The position numbers were made by a program, and so were the translations under genes. Below the pieces are notes generated by a model, which worked only from the letters and a program-made list of their open reading frames with translations, searched no databases and was not told the origin of the DNA. Shown here one piece after another: positions 1 through 5,609 of a stretch of DNA of 8,031 bases (the first letter of the stretch is position 1; each line of letters begins with the position of its first letter). The stretch comes from Kocuria sp. (GTDB taxonomy: Bacteria; Actinomycetota; Actinomycetes; Actinomycetales; Micrococcaceae). Location of the stretch: assembly GCA_030453435.1 (NCBI GenBank), contig JAKDKI010000086.1:1-8031 (forward strand), given 5' to 3'.

Positions 1-45
1 TAGGCGCTGCTGCACGGCGGTGGTGCTGGCGCGGGCGGTGAGGCG

Positions 46-288
46 GTGGCGGCGTCGACCGCACATGGAGCCTCGGACACCACGCTGGCCGCGCCCATGG
101 ACGGGACGGTCGTGAAGTGGGCGGCGGAGGACGGCGCGAACATTAGCGAGGGCGACACCGTGCTCGTGCTCGAGGCCATGAAGATGGAGACTCCCGTGCG
201 CGCGCATCGCTCCGGCACATTGACTCGTGGCGAGCCGAACGAGGGCGATGCCGTCCGCAAGGGGCAGGCGCTGGGCGAGATCGCCTAG
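46..288 (+). CDS. Biotin carboxyl carrier protein (biotin/lipoyl attachment domain), start uncertain
   Basis: The product is a small single-domain protein of about 80 residues that carries biotin on a lysine and would shuttle carboxyl groups between a biotin carboxylase and a carboxyltransferase. The motif EAMKMET at residues 43-49 is the classic biotinylation site, with Lys46 as the modified residue. APMDG (16-20) and the GDAVRKGQ stretch near the C-terminus complete the fold. The GTG at 46 has only a poor Shine-Dalgarno match (GTGAGG a few bases upstream). The frame stays open back to an in-frame TAG at 1-3 and would add a Gly/Ala-rich stretch like a carrier-domain linker, so the true start is unsettled. 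A frame ending at TGA 39-41 could be the upstream gene's end. GntR follows 20 nt downstream, so the two are probably one transcript. Such carriers occur beside pxpB/pxpC-like genes in actinobacteria, but that partner gene is outside the window. Confidence 0.85.
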   Translation: MAASTAHGASDTTLAAPMDGTVVKWAAEDGANISEGDTVLVLEAMKMETPVRAHRSGTLTRGEPNEGDAVRKGQALGEIA

Positions 289-308
289 CGCGGTGAGAGG
301 ATGGGCCG

Positions 309-1016
309 GTGACCAGTAACTTCGCACTCGAACCCCCCTCGGCACCGGTTGCCCCCGTCCACGGCCCGCCGACGCCGCTCGGTGCGCACCGCGCGCAGGC
401 GCGCGCACTCGCGGCAGGCCGGCTGCGCGAGCGCATTTCCGGAGGGCATTTGGCCCCCGGGACCAAGCTGTCGGAACACGTCATTGCCCAGGAACTGGGC
501 GTTTCGCGGAACACGCTGCGCGAGGCGTTCACAATGCTGGCGGAGGAGTCGCTGGTTGATCGCGTGCCCAATCGCGGGGTCTTCGTCGCACATCCGACTG
601 CCGGCGATGTGCGGGAGATTTACAACGCGCGGCGGATCATCGAGCCGGGGGCGGTGTTGTGGGGCTCCTGTTCGGAGCAGGTGCTCACGGGGTTGTGGTC
701 TGTGATCGAGGCGGCTCGGGCTGCTCGTGCGGCCGGGGACATTATGGGCATGGCTGACGCCAATCAGCGTTTCCACCGCGGGCTCATGGATCTGACCGGT
801 TCGGACACCCTGGTCACGACCATGGACCGGTTGCTGGCGCGCATGCGGCTCATGTTCCACTCGATGTCCACGGATCCCGGTTTCCACGGGGACTACGTGG
901 ACCGCAACGCCGAACTGCTGCGGCTGCTGGAGGCCGGTGAACGCGAACGGGCTGCCGAATCACTGCGGGAGTATCTGAGTTTCGCGGAAGCACAGTTGTT
1001 GGACCACGTGGAATAG
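309..1016 (+). CDS. GntR-family transcriptional regulator, FadR/FCD subfamily
   Basis: This is a DNA-binding repressor or activator of 235 residues, normal for the FadR subfamily. Residues 30-95 form the winged helix-turn-helix, with LAPGTKLSEHVIAQELGVSRNTLREA as its core region and VPNRGVFV as the wing. Residues 103-230 form the helical FCD ligand-binding domain. The GTG start has a strong Shine-Dalgarno sequence GAGAGGA (295-301), 7 nt upstream. The N-terminal 25 residues are Pro/Ala-rich and probably disordered. In the FCD domain His156 (FHRGL) is kept. The other positions where metal ligands usually sit read Asn152, Asn200 and Tyr222 instead of Asp, His and His. The gene lies directly behind the biotin carrier gene and converges on the YcsI/YcsG operon, whose promoter carries two FadR-type operators, so it is the likely regulator of both units. 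The effector is unknown; 5-oxoproline or D-glutamate is inferred from context. Confidence 0.93.
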   Translation: MTSNFALEPPSAPVAPVHGPPTPLGAHRAQARALAAGRLRERISGGHLAPGTKLSEHVIAQELGVSRNTLREAFTMLAEESLVDRVPNRGVFVAHPTAGDVREIYNARRIIEPGAVLWGSCSEQVLTGLWSVIEAARAARAAGDIMGMADANQRFHRGLMDLTGSDTLVTTMDRLLARMRLMFHSMSTDPGFHGDYVDRNAELLRLLEAGERERAAESLREYLSFAEAQLLDHVE

Positions 1017-1020
1017 CGGT

Positions 1021-1821
1021 TCAGGGCACCTGGTAGTCGGAGTCCTTGGCGTCCGTGATGAGCATGTGCCCCGGTGCGTGAGAAATCGCGAACTGCGGCC
1101 GGCATTCCATCACGGCCGCCTGCGGTGTCACACCGCACGCCCAGAAAACGGGGATGTGACCCGGCTCGATCCGGACGGGGTCGCCGAAATCCGGCTGGTT
1201 GATGTCGTTGATTCCCAGCTCCTCGGGGTTGCCCACGTGCACGGGAGCGCCGTGGACGGCGGGATAGCGAGAGGTGACGCGAACGGCGTCGGCCACCTGG
1301 GACGCGGGAACCGGACGCATCGAGACCACGAGCGGGCCGGAGAGAGACCCCGCCGGTTCGCAGCGCCGGTTGGTGCGGTACATGGGAACGTTCACGTCCT
1401 GGTCGTTGTGTGCCATGCGGATGCCGTTGTTCAGCAGGGCGTCCTCGAACGTGAAGGAACAGCCGACCATGAAGGTGACCAGGTCGTCACGCCAGTACTC
1501 GGTGATGTCCGTGGGGCGGGCGATGTCGCGGCCGTTCTTATAGACCACGTACTGCGGGAGGTCCGTGCGGATGTCACCGTCCTTGAGCAGCTCGCCGGTG
1601 GTCTCCCCCGCGTCCAACACCCCGAGGACGGGGCACGGTTTGGGGTTGCGTTGGGCGAACAAGAGCACGTCGAAAGCAAGTTCACGCGGAACGATGATGA
1701 GGTTGGCCTGCGCGTATCCGGCGGAGATTCCGGACGTGGGACGCAGCAGGCCGCGGCGGAATCGTTCCCTGGCCTCTCGGGGTGTGAGACGTGCCAGGTC
1801 TACGTGGTCCGTGGTTTTCAT
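1021..1821 (-). CDS. ycsI: Putative hydro-lyase, YcsI/DUF1445 family (D-glutamate cyclase-like)
   Basis: The protein has 266 residues, the usual length of the bacterial DUF1445 family (named 'putative hydro-lyase'). Conserved family blocks are visible in order: an N-terminal ARERFR...TSG...YAQANL region (17-41), GCSFTFE (120-126), the MYRTN block (147-151), HGAPVHVG (190-197), VFWACGVTPQAA (225-236) and SHAPGHMLITD (247-257). The mammalian relative DGLUCY converts D-glutamate to 5-oxo-D-proline, so a lyase or cyclase acting on glutamate/pyroglutamate-like compounds is plausible; the bacterial activity is not firmly established. The ATG at 1819-1821 is chosen because GGAG lies 9 nt upstream inside the end of the transporter gene. 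Only 5 nt separate the two genes, so they form an operon with coupled translation. A longer open frame runs upstream to 2331, but that part is transporter sequence read out of frame. The stop codon sits 4 nt from that of the convergent GntR gene. Confidence 0.92.
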   Translation of the reverse strand: MKTTDHVDLARLTPREARERFRRGLLRPTSGISAGYAQANLIIVPRELAFDVLLFAQRNPKPCPVLGVLDAGETTGELLKDGDIRTDLPQYVVYKNGRDIARPTDITEYWRDDLVTFMVGCSFTFEDALLNNGIRMAHNDQDVNVPMYRTNRRCEPAGSLSGPLVVSMRPVPASQVADAVRVTSRYPAVHGAPVHVGNPEELGINDINQPDFGDPVRIEPGHIPVFWACGVTPQAAVMECRPQFAISHAPGHMLITDAKDSDYQVP

Positions 1822-1826
1822 GTCCG

Positions 1827-3086
1827 TCAGCTCCACAACTTGGTGAGCCCGGCCAGGGAGTTCCAACCGAGGAACAGGGTGAGCAGCCACGCGAGCACGC
1901 CAATGATCAGGAGCCACGTGGGATACACGTACCCGTGCAGCAAGTCCCTGCGGCGCCAGGCGACCCACAGCAGGATGGCGAAACCGAACGGGAGGATCAG
2001 ACCGTTGAACGCTCCCGCGAAGATCAACAGGGTCTGCGGAGCCTGCCCGAGGAACAGGTACGCCACGGTGCACACGGAAATGAAGGCGACGGTCAACAGG
2101 TTCCGGGTCCGCGGGTTGCCGGAGGACGTGGTCACGAAGGAAATGGACGTGAAGGCCGCCCCGATCACGGACGTCAGGGCCGCGGCCCACAGCACCACAC
2201 CGAAGATCCGCACGCCGATCTCGCCGGCGGCGGCCCCGAACGCTTCGGCGGCCATGTTGTCGCTGGTCAGCGCCACACCGCCGGCCACCACGCCGAAAAT
2301 GGCGAGGAACAACAGCACGCGCATGATGCACGTGACCAGGATGCCCAGAACGGAGCTCCGACTGATCTGCTTGACGTTTTCCACACCGCTCACACCGGAA
2401 TCGATCATGCGGTGCGCACCGGAGTAGGTGATGTAGCCACCCACGGTGCCGCCGATCAACGTGGTGATCACCAGGAAGTCGATTTCCTCGGGGAGCACGG
2501 TGTTCTTCAGCGCCAGGCCCACCGGAGGGGCGGCCACGATCGCCACGTAGAGCATCAGCAAGATCATGATGGCGCCCAGCAACACCACAATCCGATCAAG
2601 TGCCATGCCAGCTCGTTTGGACAGGAAGATGAGAATCGCAATGGCCGCGGAGATGGCGCCGCCAATCTTGGGGTCCACCCCGAGCATCGCGTTGAGGCCG
2701 AGCCCGGTTCCGGCAATGTTGCCAATGTTGAACACGGCTCCGCCGACGAACACGAGGGCCGCCAGCACAATACCCGCGCCGGGCAGCACCTGACTGCCCA
2801 GTTCCTGCGCGCGCCGGCCCGAGACGCCGATCACTCGCCACACATTCAGCTGCACGGCAATGTCCACCAGGATGGACACCAGAATCGCAAACGCGAACGC
2901 CGCCCCGAGCTGGACCGTGAACACCGTGGTCTGGGTGATGAACCCGGGGCCGATGGCGCTGGTGGCCATGAGGAACATGGCACCGAGCAGCGCGGTGCGG
3001 TGGCCGCCGGAGTTCGTCTTGACCGGCTCGGTACCGGATTGAGAGGGCTGGTCGGGCTGCCCGGACTGGGGTGCTTCTGTCGACAT
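1827..3086 (-). CDS. ycsG: NRAMP-related membrane transporter, YcsG-like
   Basis: This is a polytopic inner-membrane protein of 419 residues with about eleven hydrophobic segments, preceded by a polar, Gln/Ser/Pro-rich N-terminus (1-30). Segments include about 32-50, 58-80, 104-128, 142-156, 164-186, 203-221, 245-270, 289-316, 330-347, 351-377 and 389-408. The MATSAIGPGFITQTTVF (40-56) and GGTVGGYITYSGAHR (212-226) stretches resemble B. subtilis YcsG as I recall it. Canonical NRAMP metal transporters carry DPGN in segment 1 and MPH in segment 6; neither is present here, so a divalent-metal substrate is doubtful. The gene is first in an operon with the YcsI-type enzyme, 5 nt downstream. Uptake of pyroglutamate, D-glutamate or a related compound is inferred from this context. 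The ATG at 3084-3086 has a weak GGATGAAG ribosome binding site. Control is probably by the two FadR-type operators upstream. Confidence 0.92.
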   Translation of the reverse strand: MSTEAPQSGQPDQPSQSGTEPVKTNSGGHRTALLGAMFLMATSAIGPGFITQTTVFTVQLGAAFAFAILVSILVDIAVQLNVWRVIGVSGRRAQELGSQVLPGAGIVLAALVFVGGAVFNIGNIAGTGLGLNAMLGVDPKIGGAISAAIAILIFLSKRAGMALDRIVVLLGAIMILLMLYVAIVAAPPVGLALKNTVLPEEIDFLVITTLIGGTVGGYITYSGAHRMIDSGVSGVENVKQISRSSVLGILVTCIMRVLLFLAIFGVVAGGVALTSDNMAAEAFGAAAGEIGVRIFGVVLWAAALTSVIGAAFTSISFVTTSSGNPRTRNLLTVAFISVCTVAYLFLGQAPQTLLIFAGAFNGLILPFGFAILLWVAWRRRDLLHGYVYPTWLLIIGVLAWLLTLFLGWNSLAGLTKLWS

Positions 3087-3106
3087 GTCTTCATCCGATG
3101 GGTCGG

Positions 3107-3122
3107 GGTGACTGGGGTCACA
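3107..3122. promoter_or_regulatory. CRP/GlxR-like palindrome in the ycsG leader
   Basis: The 16-mer GGTGACTGGGGTCACA matches the CRP/GlxR pattern TGTGA-N6-TCACA at every defined position except the first (G for T). It lies between the predicted -10 element (3141-3146) and the ycsG start codon (3086), roughly +12 to +27 of the transcript. A bound regulator there would most likely block transcription. The match is seen in the sequence; binding is inferred. It could also be a short chance hairpin (GTGAC-TGGG-GTCAC). Confidence 0.45.
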
Positions 3123-3140
3123 GATTGACGTGTTGCCGGA

Positions 3141-3170
3141 AGACTACAGGTTGTTCAACAATTCGAGCAA
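3141..3170 (-). promoter_or_regulatory. Predicted sigma-70-type promoter of the ycsG-ycsI operon
   Basis: Read on the minus strand, a -35-like TTGCTC (3165-3170) and a -10-like TAGTCT (3141-3146) are separated by 18 nt. This would place the transcript start near 3134, about 48 nt before the ycsG start codon. One FadR-type operator (3151-3161) lies within the spacer, so repressor binding would exclude RNA polymerase. The hexamers are imperfect and the assignment is a prediction. Confidence 0.45.
3151..3161. promoter_or_regulatory. FadR-type GntR operator, copy 1 (promoter spacer)
   Basis: TTGTTCAACAA is an 11-bp palindrome around a central base and fits the FadR-family operator pattern TNGTNNNACNA exactly. 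It sits between the predicted -35 and -10 of the ycsG promoter. An identical copy lies 24 bp away. The GntR regulator encoded at 309-1016 is the obvious candidate protein; the pairing is inferred from subfamily and proximity. Confidence 0.7.
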
Positions 3171-3174
3171 GGGA

Positions 3175-3185
3175 TTGTTCAACAA
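3175..3185. promoter_or_regulatory. FadR-type GntR operator, copy 2 (upstream of -35)
   Basis: This is a second exact copy of TTGTTCAACAA, placed just upstream of the predicted -35 element. The centre-to-centre distance of 24 bp from copy 1 is a little over two helical turns, compatible with two repressor dimers binding near each other. An exact 11-bp duplication within 35 bp of a high-GC genome's A/T-rich promoter argues for selection. Confidence 0.68.
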
Positions 3186-3273
3186 CTTAGCCGCGGCTCG
3201 AATGGCGGGCTGCACTGCTGCGTGGACTCCCCGCCCGCTGAACCGCACCCTGGCAACCATCGAAGCTGAATCT

Positions 3274-3291
3274 GTGGCTTCCCTAGGCCAC
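3274..3291. repeat. Short inverted repeat in the ycsG upstream region
   Basis: GTGGC (3274-3278) and GCCAC (3287-3291) can pair around an 8-nt loop. The GTGGCTT at 3274-3280 also repeats part of the terminator arm at 3337-3343. There is no T-run, so it is not an intrinsic terminator. The rest of 3187-3310, between the operators and the terminator, shows no gene or other site I can support. Confidence 0.3.
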
Positions 3292-3310
3292 CTTCAAGAT
3301 CCCGGGCACG

Positions 3311-3345
3311 AAAAAGCCACTCCGGGCGAACCGGAGTGGCTTTTT
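3311..3345. terminator. Perfect intrinsic terminator hairpin (both directions)
   Basis: A 15-bp perfect stem, AAAAAGCCACTCCGG (3311-3325) with CCGGAGTGGCTTTTT (3331-3345), encloses the loop GCGAA. The A-run on one side and T-run on the other give a GC-rich stem followed by a U-tract on either strand. On the minus strand it lies 42 nt after the stop of the DUF4870 gene and ends that transcript, insulating the downstream ycsG promoter. No plus-strand gene needs it. Confidence 0.93.
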
Positions 3346-3387
3346 GATGTCTCAGAGCTACGGCCAACTAGCCGCCGCTCACCACGC

Positions 3388-3843
3388 TCAGCGCAGGATG
3401 GGCAACTGCATCGGGTAGCGGTAGACCTCACCGTTGTTGGCACGAACGGCGGCCACGATATGGCAGACCAGGAGCAACACCCAGTAGGCGGCGATCAAGA
3501 TGAATCCAACCGGGATCAGAATGACCGTGAAGATGCAGATCCAACCGATCACGTTGATGATCCACAGGGTCACGTTGAAGTTGAACGCGCCGGCGGATGC
3601 GGCACGCAGGAACGGGCTCTTGTCCTTGTAGATGAACCACACGATCAACGGGCCCAGGAAGCCCAGCCAACCCACCGAGATGATGGCGGCAATGGGTCCC
3701 GACAGGTGCGTCAGGATGGCCACGGTCTTTTCATCGTTCTGAGGACCGCTGGAACCGGTCCGGCGGTGGGTGTCGTAGTTGTCGTAGCCGCCGGCACCGC
3801 CGGAGCGGTAGTCCGGGCGAGGTTGCTGCGGTTCGTAACTCAT
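3388..3843 (-). CDS. DUF4870 domain small membrane protein
   Basis: The product is a 151-residue membrane protein of unknown biochemical role. The first 38 residues are polar and rich in Gly, Tyr, Gln and Asp. The DUF4870 domain follows: EKTVAILTHLSGPI at 38-51, a first membrane segment at about 51-71, the conserved turn YKDKSPFLRAASAGAFNFN (72-90), and two further segments at about 91-110 and 113-133. The tail ends in the positively charged VRANNGEVYRYP. The ATG at 3841-3843 has GGAG 5 nt upstream. A GTG nine codons earlier (3868-3870) has no ribosome binding site and is rejected. The larger membrane protein gene ends 66 nt upstream on the same strand, so both may share one transcript ending at the hairpin 3311-3345. 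Function cannot be stated from the sequence. Confidence 0.9.
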   Translation of the reverse strand: MSYEPQQPRPDYRSGGAGGYDNYDTHRRTGSSGPQNDEKTVAILTHLSGPIAAIISVGWLGFLGPLIVWFIYKDKSPFLRAASAGAFNFNVTLWIINVIGWICIFTVILIPVGFILIAAYWVLLLVCHIVAAVRANNGEVYRYPMQLPILR

Positions 3844-3866
3844 GGCATCTCCGTCAAGGTTGTGAT

Positions 3867-3879
3867 CCACCGGCGGTGG
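3867..3879. repeat. GC-rich stem-loop ahead of the DUF4870 gene
   Basis: CCACC (3867-3871) and GGTGG (3875-3879) pair around GGC in the gap between the two minus-strand membrane protein genes. There is no U-tract on the minus strand, so it is not a standard terminator. It might attenuate read-through or tune RNA stability. This is seen in sequence only. Confidence 0.3.
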
Positions 3880-3909
3880 AGGGTGCGGGGGTTTCCCGTT
3901 AGCTCCAGC

Positions 3910-5514
3910 CTAAAGTCCGGAGCCCACCACTGCATTGAGGTTTTCCCCACTCTTCACCACCGGCTGACCTCCAGCTTCCGCAGCATCTGTGGCCTGCGAC
4001 TCCCCGTGGCCCGCAGAATGCTTGCCGGGCCCGCGAGAACCGCGGTGACCAAACTTGCGGTCATAGGCGCACCCCGCCATCAGTGCCACAACAACGGCGA
4101 CGAGCAGGATCAGAGAGATCCCGATCAGCCCCGACCGCAACCCGGCATCCGCATTGGCGTCGAAGTACAGAAGCGATCGCACCATCATGAAGATGTGATG
4201 CAGCGGCTCAATGGGGGCGATGATCCGGAAGAAGTCCGGCACCGCCTGCAACGGCACCACGGCGCCCGCGGTCGGCAGCCCCATGAACACCAGGTAGACC
4301 ATCGAGATCAACATGCCTGCCGAGCCGCCCAGTGTGATGAGCGCGAACACCACGGCAGAGACTGCGGACAGCGACAGCCAGCCCGCGAAGAACAGCGCCA
4401 GGCCATGCGGCACCGGCATACCCACGCCTGCGGCGACCCACAGCATCAGGGCTGAGGTGGGTCCTGCTGCCACGGTGAACAGGCCCCACTTGATCAGGAA
4501 GTTCAACCACCGCGGAAGACCCACGCGCGGCAAGTCTCGGAACAGCGGACCCATTTCGAACGGCGCCATGCCCATGCGGGCATCCATCAGAACATTGACG
4601 GCGATGGACCCGGAGAGACCGATCACCAGCAGGATAATCGCGTAGTAGAACGCGCCCATCCCCAACGCTGTGCCCTCTTCAAGCTCTTGATAGGGCTTGG
4701 TGTCCACGTTCACCGGATCCCGCAACAGATCCGTTGAGACGGAGCTGACCTTGGGTGCTAGTTGATCCGCCACCTGCTTGGGAGTGTTGGCCTGGGCTTC
4801 CTGAAGTTGCTGCGCGAACTGCTGCACGGCAGGACCGCCCTGCGCAGCCGACCGGGCCAGTTCTTCGGACTGCTGATCCTGCTGCGATTCGAGTTCCGAC
4901 AGCACCTGCTCGTAGGCCTGCTGCTGGGCGGACTGCGCAGATTTCACAAGTGATTCACCCATCGTGGAGCTGGCTTGCTCCAGCCCCGGCTGCACAGCCT
5001 CCGTGGCGATCCGAGTCCCGAGAGAACCTGCCTGCGGGTCCGTGTACAGGGTGATTTCCGGCCGAGCCGCAGACTCCTGCGTCAGAGAGCCCCTGACCAT
5101 GCTCACCGTGTCCTCCGAGAAGGACTCCGGGATGACCACCACTCCGAACAGCTCGCCGCGCTCCAATTGGTCTTGCGCCTGATCCCAATCCAGCCGACGC
5201 AGATCCAGCCGCTCATCCTTACCCGCCTCGGATGCAAAACCGTCCTCGATGCGGTGACCGTAATTCTGCTTCTCGGTTCCACCGCCCTCTCGCGGCACGT
5301 CCGCCCCGCGATCCTGATTGACGATGGCCACCGGGAAGTCCTTGAGGTGACCTGCCGGATTGGACAACCCACCCAGATACAGGGCCGTTCCGAGGACCGC
5401 CAGGACCATGATGACCACCGCCGGAAGCGCCCAGAACGTTGCCGAATAGAACGGTCCGCGCTGCCGCCCCGCTGCTTGATGAGAGGCGCGCGCGCCTAGT
5501 TTGCCGTCTGCCAT
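3910..5514 (-). CDS. YhgE/Pip-DUF3533-type ABC-2-like membrane protein
   Basis: The 534-residue membrane protein has the YhgE/Pip plan. A single N-terminal membrane segment (about 29-50) is followed by a long extracytoplasmic domain (51-285) and then a cluster of about five to six membrane segments (287-309, 341-362, 371-392, 396-418, 462-482). The outer domain begins with FPVAIVNQDRGADV (60-73), the conserved start of this family, and includes FGVVVIPESFSEDTV (123-137). A Gln/Glu-rich, probably coiled-coil stretch spans 190-245. The tail (483-534) is polar and low in complexity. Members resemble ABC-2 permeases but lack an ATPase of their own; roles in export, stress or phage receptor function are reported in the family, and the substrate here is unknown. 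The ATG has AGGGGA (5518-5523) close upstream. A TetR gene is divergent with paired palindromes between them, so repression by that TetR is very likely. Confidence 0.88.
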   Translation of the reverse strand: MADGKLGARASHQAAGRQRGPFYSATFWALPAVVIMVLAVLGTALYLGGLSNPAGHLKDFPVAIVNQDRGADVPREGGGTEKQNYGHRIEDGFASEAGKDERLDLRRLDWDQAQDQLERGELFGVVVIPESFSEDTVSMVRGSLTQESAARPEITLYTDPQAGSLGTRIATEAVQPGLEQASSTMGESLVKSAQSAQQQAYEQVLSELESQQDQQSEELARSAAQGGPAVQQFAQQLQEAQANTPKQVADQLAPKVSSVSTDLLRDPVNVDTKPYQELEEGTALGMGAFYYAIILLVIGLSGSIAVNVLMDARMGMAPFEMGPLFRDLPRVGLPRWLNFLIKWGLFTVAAGPTSALMLWVAAGVGMPVPHGLALFFAGWLSLSAVSAVVFALITLGGSAGMLISMVYLVFMGLPTAGAVVPLQAVPDFFRIIAPIEPLHHIFMMVRSLLYFDANADAGLRSGLIGISLILLVAVVVALMAGCAYDRKFGHRGSRGPGKHSAGHGESQATDAAEAGGQPVVKSGENLNAVVGSGL

Positions 5515-5523
5515 AGTTCCCCT

Positions 5524-5565
5524 GAATGTGATTTGGATACATTACTGTATCGAGTTTTCACATTC
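5524..5565. repeat. Long-spaced 8-bp inverted repeat around operator 1
   Basis: GAATGTGA (5524-5531) and TCACATTC (5558-5565) are perfect inverse complements 26 nt apart. They flank the palindrome at 5536-5551, with the two centres only 1 bp apart. The nested arrangement could be an extended operator or an RNA hairpin in the divergent transcript. It may also be chance. Confidence 0.4.
5536..5551. promoter_or_regulatory. TetR operator 1 (palindrome GATACA-N4-TGTATC)
   Basis: GATACATTACTGTATC is a perfect 6-bp palindrome with a 4-nt centre. It shares its half-site with the second palindrome 32 bp downstream. It covers the predicted -10 of the minus-strand membrane-protein gene and touches the -35 of the plus-strand TetR gene. 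Binding by the TetR encoded at 5610 is inferred from the divergent layout, typical of this family. Confidence 0.75.
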
Positions 5566-5572
5566 ACGATAC
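5544..5572 (-). promoter_or_regulatory. Predicted promoter of the YhgE/DUF3533 gene
   Basis: On the minus strand GTATCG (5567-5572) and TACAGT (5544-5549) are spaced by 17 nt, giving a start near 5537 and a leader of about 22 nt. The -10 fits TAnnnT well and the -35 is weak. Each hexamer lies inside one of the two TetR-type palindromes. Confidence 0.45.
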
Positions 5573-5575
5573 ACT
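5547..5575 (+). promoter_or_regulatory. Predicted promoter of the TetR gene
   Basis: GTATCG (5547-5552) and TACACT (5570-5575) are spaced by 17 nt, the mirror image of the divergent promoter. The transcript would begin near 5582. That is downstream of the ATG at 5577 and supports the GTG at 5610 as the real TetR start. Confidence 0.45.
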
Positions 5576-5584
5576 GATGTATCG
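5567..5584. promoter_or_regulatory. TetR operator 2 (palindrome CGATACA-N4-TGTATCG)
   Basis: CGATACACTGATGTATCG is a perfect 7-bp palindrome with a 4-nt centre and the same half-site as operator 1. Its centre is 32 bp from that of operator 1, about three helical turns, so two TetR dimers would sit on the same DNA face. It covers the predicted -10 and start region of tetR, which predicts autorepression. Confidence 0.78.
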
Positions 5585-5609
5585 AGGCGGCAAGAGGGAG
5601 CGAGTAAAA

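Noticed and set aside
1014..1040. Shared terminator between the convergent GntR and hydro-lyase genes
   Set aside because: Only 4 nt separate the stop codons and I find no GC stem followed by a T-run on either side.
1822..2331. N-terminal extension of the hydro-lyase frame up to 2331
   Set aside because: This stretch is transporter coding sequence read in another frame. Family length and the GGAG site fix the start at 1821.
3179..3367. Minus-strand 62-codon frame upstream of ycsG
   Set aside because: It runs through the terminator hairpin and operator 2, has no ribosome binding site and its product resembles nothing.
1066..4455. Long open plus-strand frames opposite the hydro-lyase, transporter and DUF4870/YhgE genes (1066-2427, 1791-3128, 3130-4455)
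   Set aside because: Their proteins are His/Gln/Arg-rich without domains or membrane pattern, lack ribosome binding sites, and lie antisense to well-recognised families. They are typical high-GC antisense artefacts.
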